Assembly: GCF_004346185.1 (NCBI RefSeq)
Contig: NZ_SMAI01000005.1
Coordinates: 62,001 to 126,000, forward strand
From: Aquabacter spiritensis
GTDB taxonomy: Bacteria; Pseudomonadota; Alphaproteobacteria; Rhizobiales; Xanthobacteraceae
DNA length: 64,000 bases
Direction: 5' to 3'
Shown piece after piece: positions 16,440 to 23,503 of this stretch. The translations under genes and the position numbers were made by a program. Position 1 is the first letter of the stretch, and each line of letters begins with the position of its first letter. The notes beneath the pieces were generated by a model. That model searched no databases. It saw nothing but the letters and a program-made list of their open reading frames with translations, and was not told the DNA's origin.

Positions 16440-17548
16440 GCCGCTGTGCTGCCTCCGAGCGAGAGAATGTGCCGGCAGATCCGGCCGGTGCTGGCGCCGT
16501 CCGACAGGCTGGAGAGGTGCGGTGCGATCAGGCGCAGCGCCTCGGTCTGCGGGCTGAAGTCCGGGTCGGCGGCGAGCGGGGTCAGCCAGTCGATGCGGTG
16601 GGCATGGGCCGACAGGCGCGTCACCGCCCGCACCAGCGCCTCCGGATCGCCCCGCTCGAGTCCATCCGACAGCACCAGAACCACGGCGCCGCGCGCATAA
16701 GCGAGGAAGCGCGGCACGGCGAGAAACGCCTGCAGCGCGTCGCCGATGCGCGTCCCGCCGTCCCAGTCCGCCACCAGAGCGGAGGCCTCCGCAAGCGCCT
16801 GTTCGCGCCGCCGCCGGCGCAGCGCGGGCGTCACCCGCGTCAGCCGCGTGCCGAAGGTGAACACTTCGACGCGCGGCGCGGCGTGGACGAGGGTGTGGGC
16901 GAGGGCGAGATTGGCATCGCTGCGCTGCTTCATCGAGCCGGAAACGTCGATCAGCAGCAGAACCGGCCGCGGGCGGGTGACGCGCCGCAGCCGCTTGAGG
17001 CGCATCATTTCGCCGTCATGGCGGATCGCCGCCCGCAGGCTGCGGGCGAGATCGACCATGGCGCCGCGCCGCGCCGTGCGGTGCCGGTAGCCGCGCCGCC
17101 GGGGGAGCGCGGCCGGCAGCGCACGGCCGAAGCGGCGCAGCGTTTCGCTTTCGCTCAATGTCGCCAGCCGCCGCACGGAGAGAGCCTCGGCGCCGGTCGC
17201 CGCCTGCCCGGTCTCGTTGACCGCCTCGCCGATCAGGATTTCGCGCAGCCCGCCTTCGTCCTGCACCGACATCTGCGAATCGGGCTCGAACGTCTCCTCG
17301 CCGGGCTCGGCGAGGACGCCCAGAAAATGCTGGTCGAACAGCGCATCGAACAGCGGCCGCTGCTCGGGATGCGGCGCGAGGGTGGCGACCGCCGCGCGGC
17401 GGACATGCGCCATGCTGCGCGGACCGAGCAGGGCCACCGCGCTCAGAAAGGTCACGCTCTGCTCGGGCGCGACGGCGAAGCCGTTGCGCCGCAGGAGCGC
17501 CGGAAAGGCGAGGAAGGGCCGCGCGCCGGCGGGAAGCGGCCGGGTCAT
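16436..17548 (-). CDS. VWA domain protein, CoxE-like
   Basis: CoxE-type von Willebrand factor A protein of 370 aa. The MIDAS motif DVSGSMKQ lies in LLLIDVSGSMKQRSD, followed by the downstream MIDAS residues in WDGGTRIGDAL and VLVLSDGLERGDP. With CoxD (a MoxR ATPase) this family forms a chaperone pair that, in CO dehydrogenase systems, matures the Mo/Cu active site. The N-terminal half is the CoxE-specific helical region (FLSAVALLGPRSM). ATG 17548 overlaps the stop of the MoxR gene by 4 bp, so translation is coupled; upstream in-frame sequence is unconserved. Confidence 0.9.
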   Translation of the reverse strand: MTRPLPAGARPFLAFPALLRRNGFAVAPEQSVTFLSAVALLGPRSMAHVRRAAVATLAPHPEQRPLFDALFDQHFLGVLAEPGEETFEPDSQMSVQDEGGLREILIGEAVNETGQAATGAEALSVRRLATLSESETLRRFGRALPAALPRRRGYRHRTARRGAMVDLARSLRAAIRHDGEMMRLKRLRRVTRPRPVLLLIDVSGSMKQRSDANLALAHTLVHAAPRVEVFTFGTRLTRVTPALRRRRREQALAEASALVADWDGGTRIGDALQAFLAVPRFLAYARGAVVLVLSDGLERGDPEALVRAVTRLSAHAHRIDWLTPLAADPDFSPQTEALRLIAPHLSSLSDGASTGRICRHILSLGGSTAA

Positions 17549-18429
17549 GCGGCGGCGCCCGGAAGCAGCAGAGCGAGGCGCGGGCGCAGATGTGCCATGT
17601 CCTCCTCGTCCTTGATGGCGGCGCCGAGCGCGCGGCGGAACGCCTCCGGCCACGGTGCACCGGTGCGCGCCAGAGCGGTCGCGGCCTCCGCCCAGTCGAC
17701 CGCCTCGGCGACTCCCGGCGGCTTGGACAAAGGCTCGCGGCGCAGCAGGCCGACCGCATGGACCACCGCCCGGGCCGTCCCCTCGGCCACGGCGGACGAA
17801 CGCAGCATGATGATCTGCGCCTCCCGCTCCGGCTCGGGATAGGCGATGTAGTGATAGACGCAGCGGCGGCGCAGCGCCTCGTGCAGCTCGCGCGTGCGGT
17901 TGGACGTGAGCACCACGACCGGCCGCTCGGCGGCACGCAGCGTTCCGCGCTCGGGAATCGAGATCGAGAAGTCGGAGAGGAATTCCAGCAGGAACGCCTC
18001 GAATTCGTGGTCGGACCGGTCGATTTCATCGATCAGCAGGACGGTCTGGTCGGGCCGGCGCAGGGCGGTGAGCATCGGCCGCTCGATCAGGAAATCGTCG
18101 CGATAGATGTCGAGCGCCTCGCCCTCGCGGGCCTGCCGGATCGCCAGCATCTGGCGCGGATAGTTCCATTCGTAGAGCGCCGCAGCCGCATCGATGCCCT
18201 CGAAGCATTGCAGGCGGATGAGCTGGCGTCCCAAAATGCCGGCGAGCGCTTTTGCGGCCTCGGTCTTGCCGACCCCCGGCGCGCCTTCCAAAAGGAGGGG
18301 CTTGCCGAGGGCGAGCGCGAGATAGCCGGCGGTCGCGATGCCGTCGTCGGCGAGATACATCGCCGCCTTCAGCGCCTCCGCCAGCCCCTCCGGGCTCGAT
18401 ATGCCGGCGACCGTGGTGCGCAGCGTCAT
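17545..18429 (-). CDS. MoxR-type AAA+ ATPase, CoxD-like
   Basis: AAA+ ATPase of the MoxR family, 294 aa, presumed chaperone for activating the adjacent molybdoenzyme. Walker A is GAPGVGKTEAAK, Walker B is LLIDEIDRSD, sensor 1 is VVVLTSNRTREL and the arginine finger region is ALRRRCVYHYI. CoxD is known to function with CoxE in inserting the sulfur and metal of the CODH cofactor; whether this one sulfurates a Mo centre is inference. It overlaps both neighbours by 4 bp (large-subunit C-part upstream, VWA gene downstream), giving a tightly coupled unit. Confidence 0.92.
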   Translation of the reverse strand: MTLRTTVAGISSPEGLAEALKAAMYLADDGIATAGYLALALGKPLLLEGAPGVGKTEAAKALAGILGRQLIRLQCFEGIDAAAALYEWNYPRQMLAIRQAREGEALDIYRDDFLIERPMLTALRRPDQTVLLIDEIDRSDHEFEAFLLEFLSDFSISIPERGTLRAAERPVVVLTSNRTRELHEALRRRCVYHYIAYPEPEREAQIIMLRSSAVAEGTARAVVHAVGLLRREPLSKPPGVAEAVDWAEAATALARTGAPWPEAFRRALGAAIKDEEDMAHLRPRLALLLPGAAA

Positions 18430-19493
18430 GCCGGCACCGCGACGTCGCGGGGCCGCCAGGTCACGGCCCCGCCGCGCCGCGGCTGCGGACGCACCCCGCC
18501 ATTGGCCTTGATGCCGCGCAGGATCTTCTCCGGCGTGATCGGCAGCTCGTCCACCCGCACCCCGACCGCGTTGTAGACCGCGTTGGCGATGGCCGGGAGG
18601 ACCGGATTGGCGCACATCTCGCCCGGCCCCTTGCCGCCGAACGGCCCGTCCGGCGCCGGCCGCTCCAGGACCGTGACATGGTAGGGCGCGATGTCGCCGG
18701 GACCCGGCATGAGATATTCGTTGAAGTCGCGCGGCCCGTGCGCGGGATCGGGATAATAGGGCTCCGGCGTCTCGTAGAGGGCGTGGCTCATGCCCATCCA
18801 GGCGCCGCCGACCAATTGCTGCTCGACCATGCGCGGATTGATCACGCGGCCGAGTTCATACGCGCTGGTCATGCGCAGGACGGTCACCTCCCCGGTCTCG
18901 TCGTCGACCGCGACGTCGGCCACGAGGCAGGCATGGGCGAAGGCGGTGTTGGGGTTCATCTCCCCGGTCTCGGCATCGACCGCCGAAAGCGGCAGCAGGA
19001 AGATGCCGCGGCCCGCAATGGTCCGGCCCTGCTTGAACTGGGCGGCCTGCGCCGTCGCCTTGACGGTGATGCTGCGCGTGGGCGCGCCGCGCACATGGAT
19101 GTTGCCGCGCCCGTCGGTGACGAGGTCGGCGGCATTGACCTCCAATTCCTCGGCGGCGGCTTCGAGCAATACGCCGCGCGCTTCGCGGGCGGCGGCGATC
19201 ACCGCATTGCCCATGCGGTGCGTGCCCCGCGAGGCGAAGCTGCCCATGTCGTGCGGTCCGGTATCGCTGTCGGCGGTGTCGACATAGACGTCCTCGACGG
19301 GCACGCCGAGCGTCTCGGCCGCGATCTGCCGGCTCACCTGCTTCATGCCCTGGCCGAGATCGATGGCCGAAAGGGCGACGGTGAATTTGCCGTCCGGGTT
19401 GGAATGGATCAGCGCCTGGCTCGGATCGCCGCCGAGATTCATGCCGATCGGATAATTGACCGAAGCCATGCCGCGGCCTTCGTGACGGGCCAT
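18426..19493 (-). CDS. Xanthine dehydrogenase-family Mo-binding subunit, C-terminal polypeptide
   Basis: 355-aa polypeptide matching only the second half of a CoxL/XdhB-type large subunit. It begins where the conserved chain normally continues (RGMASVNYPIGMNLGG, residues 7-22) and contains LGQGMKQVSRQIAAE and the catalytic Glu region FGGKGPGEM (Glu292). It needs the N-terminal polypeptide encoded immediately upstream to form a complete molybdopterin site. The two reading frames differ and are arranged TGA-C-ATG at 19491-19497, one base between stop and start, which is typical of translational coupling. A frameshifted single gene is the alternative; the Pro-rich tail upstream argues against a simple sequencing error. 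Confidence 0.85.
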   Translation of the reverse strand: MARHEGRGMASVNYPIGMNLGGDPSQALIHSNPDGKFTVALSAIDLGQGMKQVSRQIAAETLGVPVEDVYVDTADSDTGPHDMGSFASRGTHRMGNAVIAAAREARGVLLEAAAEELEVNAADLVTDGRGNIHVRGAPTRSITVKATAQAAQFKQGRTIAGRGIFLLPLSAVDAETGEMNPNTAFAHACLVADVAVDDETGEVTVLRMTSAYELGRVINPRMVEQQLVGGAWMGMSHALYETPEPYYPDPAHGPRDFNEYLMPGPGDIAPYHVTVLERPAPDGPFGGKGPGEMCANPVLPAIANAVYNAVGVRVDELPITPEKILRGIKANGGVRPQPRRGGAVTWRPRDVAVPA

Positions 19494-19494
19494 G

Positions 19495-21267
19495 TCAGCG
19501 CCTCCTTGTGCCGAAGACGGAAGAAAAGCGCATCGCGCCGTGCTGGGTCGGCGGCGCGGCGGGCGGGGCGACCGGCGGCGGCGCGACCGGCGCCGGGCTC
19601 GGGGCAGGCGGGTAGAATGGCGGGGCCGAAGAGGCCGGCGGCGCCGCCGGACGGCTCGCCGCGGCGGCGGGCGGCGGCCCCGCGGGACCCGGGGCTGGGG
19701 CCGGGGCGTAGCGCGGCACCTGGACCGGCGCGGCCCGCCCGTCCCGCGTCCCCTCCATCACCGGCTCCTTGGTGAGCGGGATGCGCATCGCACCGGCTGG
19801 AAGCGTTCCGGTCGCCGGCGCGCCGCGGCTCTCGGGGCGGCCGATCTGGCCGCGCTGGTCGAGCACGGTCGCCGGAATTTCGGCGCGCGCCCCGGTCCCG
19901 CCGCCGACCAGCGAGGATTGGCGGCGGGCCTGGTCCGACAGCGGCCAGTTCGCCTTTTCGGCCGCGACCTGGACGCACTCGATCAAAGCCGTGTTCTTGG
20001 CGACGCGCCGATGCGGCTTCACGTCGCCGTCGCGATAGGCGTTGAGGATGCGGAATTCCATCGGATCGAGGCCGGCGGCCTCGGCCAGCCGGTCCATCTG
20101 CACTTCGAGCGCGAAGTCGACCGCGGTGATGCCGAAGCCGCGCATCGCGGTCGAGGGGCAGCGATTGGTGTAGGCGACGTGAATGTCGGAGGCGACGTTC
20201 GGGATCCAATAGGGACCGGGAATATGGGCCGTGCACTTGATCGCCGCATAGCTCGACAGCCGGGTATAGGCCCCGGCATCGAAATAGCTGCGGACATAGC
20301 GGGCGACGATCCGCCCGTCCCGCATCAGGCCGTCCTTGATATAGATCCGCTCGGCGCCGCGCGGCGAGCCGTAGAGCATCTCCTCCTCGCGATCGAGGAC
20401 GAAGCGCACCGGCCGGCCGGTAAGCATCGCGCCGAGGACGGCCAAAGGTTCGGTCAGCGAATCCACCTTGCCGCCGAACCCGCCGCCGACCGTGCCGCCG
20501 ATGAAATGCAGCCGGTTCGATTCCAGATTGACGATCTTCGCCGTGGTGCCGAGCGAGAAGAACAGGCCCTGCGCGCAGGTGTGCACGACATAGCGGTCAT
20601 TGTGCTCGGGCGCGGCGATCGAGCCGTTGGTCTCGGTCGGCGCGTGCTCGATCGGCGACATCTGGTAGCGATGTTCGATCACTATGTCGGCGCGGGCGAA
20701 GGCGGCCTCGACATCGCCGAAGCGCAGCTTCTGATGGTCGAAGCGCTCGTGATATTCGAAATAATTGTTCGGATAGGTCGGATTGACCACCGGGGCGCCG
20801 GGCTTCAGCGCCTCCTCGACGTCGAACACCGGCGTCAGCGGCTCGTACTCGATCCGCACCAGGTTGCGCGCGGCGAGCGCGGCGGCTTCGCTCTCGGCGA
20901 TCACCGCGACCACCGGCTCGCCGACATAGCAGACCTTGTCGACCGCCAGCGCCGGCTCGTCGTCCTTGCCGAAATTGATCAGGCTGAGCAGGGTGTTCTT
21001 GTTCACTGGCACGTCGGCGGCGCGCAGCACGCGCTTGACCCCCGGCGCCCGCGCGGCGGCCGAGACGTCGATGGACCGGATCCGGGCATGGGGGTGCGGG
21101 CTGCGCACCACCTTCAGGTGCAGCAGGCCGTCGAAGGCGTGGTCGTCGAAGAAGCGGGTGCGGGCCGTGACATGCCCCGGCATGTCCTGGCGCTGCACGC
21201 TCTTGCCGACAACGTTGAGCGTGTCGTCGCGCTCGTCGGCGAACAGGTCCTTGCGCAGTTCCAGCAT
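19495..21267 (-). CDS. Xanthine dehydrogenase-family Mo-binding subunit, N-terminal polypeptide with Pro-rich tail
   Basis: 590-aa first half of the molybdenum hydroxylase large subunit. Residues 15-445 are conserved: VGKSVQRQDMPGHVTARTRF, GGTVGGGFGGKVDSLTEP (258-274) for cofactor binding, and PSTAMRGFG (371-379). The AYxCSFR loop of true form I CO dehydrogenase is absent, so this is a CODH-like hydroxylase of unknown substrate. After residue 445 the protein departs from the family: a variable segment, then a Pro/Ala-rich tract (about 515-575) and a basic end (FGTRRR). The rest of the fold is on the next gene. The tail may act as a flexible linker between subunits or to a partner such as the flotillin (inference). 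Confidence 0.86.
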   Translation of the reverse strand: MLELRKDLFADERDDTLNVVGKSVQRQDMPGHVTARTRFFDDHAFDGLLHLKVVRSPHPHARIRSIDVSAAARAPGVKRVLRAADVPVNKNTLLSLINFGKDDEPALAVDKVCYVGEPVVAVIAESEAAALAARNLVRIEYEPLTPVFDVEEALKPGAPVVNPTYPNNYFEYHERFDHQKLRFGDVEAAFARADIVIEHRYQMSPIEHAPTETNGSIAAPEHNDRYVVHTCAQGLFFSLGTTAKIVNLESNRLHFIGGTVGGGFGGKVDSLTEPLAVLGAMLTGRPVRFVLDREEEMLYGSPRGAERIYIKDGLMRDGRIVARYVRSYFDAGAYTRLSSYAAIKCTAHIPGPYWIPNVASDIHVAYTNRCPSTAMRGFGITAVDFALEVQMDRLAEAAGLDPMEFRILNAYRDGDVKPHRRVAKNTALIECVQVAAEKANWPLSDQARRQSSLVGGGTGARAEIPATVLDQRGQIGRPESRGAPATGTLPAGAMRIPLTKEPVMEGTRDGRAAPVQVPRYAPAPAPGPAGPPPAAAASRPAAPPASSAPPFYPPAPSPAPVAPPPVAPPAAPPTQHGAMRFSSVFGTRRR

Positions 21268-21279
21268 GGCGCGGCTCCT

Positions 21280-21762
21280 TCAGGCGCGCCGCGCGCCGGG
21301 CGCGGCGGCGGCGGCGAGAATGGCGAGGATGATCGGCTCGTAGCCGGTGCAGCGGCAGATATTGCCGCTGATCGCCTCGACCACCTCCTCGCGCGTCGGG
21401 TGCGGATTGTGCGCCAGAAGCGCCCGCGCGGCGGTCAGCATGCCGGGCGTGCAGAAGCCGCACTGCGCCGCGAAATGCGCCATGAAGGCGGTCTGCAGCG
21501 GGTGCATGTCCGGCCCGTCGGCGAGGCCGGAGGCGGTCTCGACATGGCGCCCGTCGCAAGCCACCGCGAGGGTCAGGCAGGCGAGCTGCGGCTCGCCGTC
21601 GACCAGCACGGTGCAGACCCCGCAGGTGCCCTGCCCGCAGCCATATTTCGGCGCGAAATCGCCGAGCCCGCGGCGCAGCGTGGTGAGCAGCGGCTCCGCC
21701 GGATCGACGAAGGTGGCGCGATCGGCGCCGTTGAGGCGGAGCTGGACCGGAAGCTTGGCCAT
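21280..21762 (-). CDS. Molybdenum hydroxylase small [2Fe-2S] subunit (CoxS-like)
   Basis: 160-aa electron-transfer subunit with two [2Fe-2S] clusters. The plant-ferredoxin cluster uses CGQGTCGVC plus the later Cys in PQLACLTLA; the second helical cluster uses CGFCTPG and CRCTGY. It passes electrons from the Mo centre to the FAD subunit. No signal peptide, so the enzyme is cytoplasmic, as in CODH and xanthine dehydrogenase. 12 bp separate it from the large-subunit gene and 9 bp from the FAD subunit, giving the order M-S-L of classical cox operons. Confidence 0.96.
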   Translation of the reverse strand: MAKLPVQLRLNGADRATFVDPAEPLLTTLRRGLGDFAPKYGCGQGTCGVCTVLVDGEPQLACLTLAVACDGRHVETASGLADGPDMHPLQTAFMAHFAAQCGFCTPGMLTAARALLAHNPHPTREEVVEAISGNICRCTGYEPIILAILAAAAAPGARRA

Positions 21763-21771
21763 GTCGTCTCC

Positions 21772-22593
21772 TCAGCGGCCGTCGCCGGCGAGCAGCCGGG
21801 CGAGATGAACGGGCAGGACTTCGCGGCGATACCATTCGCTGGCGATCGCGTCGGTCGCCGGCCGGCAGCCCTCCAGGGCCGCCTGGGCCGCGGCCTGGAG
21901 GCTCACCGCGTCGAGCGGCTTGCCCTCCAGCGCGCGCTCGACGCCGCGGGCGCGGATCGGCGTCGGCGCCATCGCGCCATAGGCGATCCGGGCCTGCGCG
22001 ATGCGTCCGCCGGCGCGCGGCAGATGCGCGGCGAGGGTCATCACGGCGATCCCCTTGGGGCGGACCCGGCTGATCTTGCGGAACCTGAAATCGCCCGGGC
22101 TCTGCGGCCGGGCGAACTGGATCGCGGCGACCAGCCCCTGGCCGCCGCGGGCGCGGGCGGCGAGGAAATCCTCGAGCGCCACCGCCCGTCCCCCGCCATA
22201 GCCGGCCTGCAGCACCACCTGGGCGTCGAGGGCGAGCAGCGCGACGGTGAAATCGCCATAGGGCGGTCCGGCGAACAGATTGCCGCCGAGGCTCGCCATG
22301 GTGCGCACCGCCGGCCCGCCGATGCTGCGCGCCGCCGGATGGAGGAAAGCGAGCTCCCCGCGCGCCAGCACCATCGCCATAGTGACGCCGGCGCCGAGTT
22401 CGATCCGCGGGCCGCCGAGATTCATCTGCCGGAATGCCGGGTCGGTGACGCGCACCAAAGTCCCCTCGGTCAGCCGGCCCTCATTGACCGCGCGCATCAC
22501 CAGCGTCCCGCCGCCGATGAGATGCGCCTGCCGGTCGGCGGAGAGCAGGCCGGCGGCTTCGGCGAGGCTCCCGCAGGTGCGCACGTCGAGCAT
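21772..22593 (-). CDS. Molybdenum hydroxylase FAD-binding medium subunit (CoxM-like)
   Basis: 273-aa FAD_binding_5/CO_deh_flav_C protein, the medium subunit that transfers electrons to the final acceptor. AHLIGGGTLVMRAVNEG is the first flavin-binding segment and SIGGPAVRTMASLGGNLFAG is the second (the usual TIGGNI region). The C-terminal domain begins near FRKISRVRPKGIAVMTLAA. I chose ATG 22593 (MLDVRTCGSLAEAAGLL), two bases after the preceding stop; upstream in-frame codons lie within the neighbouring gene in another frame. Confidence 0.93.
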   Translation of the reverse strand: MLDVRTCGSLAEAAGLLSADRQAHLIGGGTLVMRAVNEGRLTEGTLVRVTDPAFRQMNLGGPRIELGAGVTMAMVLARGELAFLHPAARSIGGPAVRTMASLGGNLFAGPPYGDFTVALLALDAQVVLQAGYGGGRAVALEDFLAARARGGQGLVAAIQFARPQSPGDFRFRKISRVRPKGIAVMTLAAHLPRAGGRIAQARIAYGAMAPTPIRARGVERALEGKPLDAVSLQAAAQAALEGCRPATDAIASEWYRREVLPVHLARLLAGDGR

Positions 22594-22595
22594 GG

Positions 22596-23048
22596 TCAGG
22601 CCCCTTCCCGCACGAGTTCCGGCAGGCGGCGGACCGCCTCGATGCCGTTGGTGTAGACCTCGTCCCCGACCAAGCGGGCGAGTTCCGCCTCCCGGCCGGG
22701 CGGCGTGGTGAAGCGGCTCTCCCAGTGCCAGAAGCTGCGGTTGCCGTCGGTCACCGGCAGCAGGCGGACATGGGCGACATAGTTGAAAAGCGGAATCGGC
22801 GTATCGAGCAGGCAATAGCTGAAGGTCATTTCGAGATCCGAGAGGGTGAGGAGCTGCTCGCGCAGCTCGCTGCCGTCGCGCAACGCGAAGCGGCGCACGC
22901 AGCCCACCCGGTCGGACGGCTGGGCGCGCTCGATCTCGCTCCGCGCGACGATCGGATGCCAGCGCTCGTGGCCGTTGAAGTCGCGCAGGACCGACCAGAG
23001 CCGGTCGACCTGGGCATCGATGATCGTGCTGCGGACGACATGGGGCAC
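22596..23048 (-). CDS. SRPBCC/polyketide cyclase-like protein, copy 2
   Basis: 150-aa START-like helix-grip protein with a hydrophobic ligand cavity. It is clearly paralogous to the gene directly upstream: both share RDFNG..WHP, the VGC(V/I)R.F.LR(D/N)G sequence, LREQLL.LSD and NYVA..RL.P(V/I)TD in register. CoxG, found in CO dehydrogenase operons, is an SRPBCC protein implicated in membrane anchoring of the enzyme, so a recruitment or substrate-delivery role is plausible. It is cytoplasmic with no membrane segment. Its stop lies two bases before the CoxM-like start. Confidence 0.86.
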   Translation of the reverse strand: MPHVVRSTIIDAQVDRLWSVLRDFNGHERWHPIVARSEIERAQPSDRVGCVRRFALRDGSELREQLLTLSDLEMTFSYCLLDTPIPLFNYVAHVRLLPVTDGNRSFWHWESRFTTPPGREAELARLVGDEVYTNGIEAVRRLPELVREGA

Positions 23049-23052
23049 GGCA

Positions 23053-23490
23053 TCATCCCCCGAAGGCGCGCTTCAGGGCGTCGAAGCCGCCCTGGAAGAC
23101 ATTGGTCCCGATCCCGCCGACCAGTTCGCCCTCGCGCTCCGGCGCGCAGTCGAAATCCGCCGACCATTCGATGAAGGTGCGCTCCTGATCGGTGATCGGC
23201 GTCAGCCGCAGCGTGGCCACGTAATTGGTCAGCGGCATCGGCGAATCGAGGATCGCATAGGTGCAGAACATGTCGTAGTCCGACAGGCCGAGGAGCTGCT
23301 CGCGCAGCCGGTCGCCATTGCGCAGGGAGAAGGCGCGGATGCAGCCGACTTTGTCGGCCGGCTCGCCATTCTCGATCCGGCTCTCGGCGATCGCCGGGTG
23401 CCAGTTCGGCAGGCCGTTGAAGTCGCGCACCCGGGCCCAGACCCGGGCGGCGGGAGCGGAAATGACGCTGGACACATAGACACGGGCCAT
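23053..23490 (-). CDS. SRPBCC/polyketide cyclase-like protein, copy 1
   Basis: 145-aa SRPBCC protein, tandem paralogue of the next gene (see shared blocks RDFNGLPNWHP, VGCIRAFSLRNGD, LREQLLGLSD). The start at ATG 23490 (MARVYVSSVISAPAARVW) aligns with the usual N-terminal strand of the fold; the open frame upstream overlaps the 3' end of the flotillin gene and is not conserved. It starts 13 bp after the flotillin stop and ends 4 bp before copy 2, so it is co-transcribed with the flotillin and the Mo hydroxylase. The ligand is unknown; the two copies may form a heterodimer. Confidence 0.86.
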   Translation of the reverse strand: MARVYVSSVISAPAARVWARVRDFNGLPNWHPAIAESRIENGEPADKVGCIRAFSLRNGDRLREQLLGLSDYDMFCTYAILDSPMPLTNYVATLRLTPITDQERTFIEWSADFDCAPEREGELVGGIGTNVFQGGFDALKRAFGG

Positions 23491-23503
23491 GATGCTCGCC
23501 CCC

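Noticed and set aside
18426-21762. True form I CO dehydrogenase
   Set aside because: Gene order is coxMSLDE-like, but the large subunit lacks the AYxCSFR active-site loop; the corresponding region reads PSTAMRGFG.
19492-22656. Long open frame of more than 1000 codons on the plus strand opposite the Mo hydroxylase genes
   Set aside because: It is a mirror of GC-rich codon bias; the composition is Arg/Gly/His-rich without domains, and the minus-strand frames carry clear family motifs.
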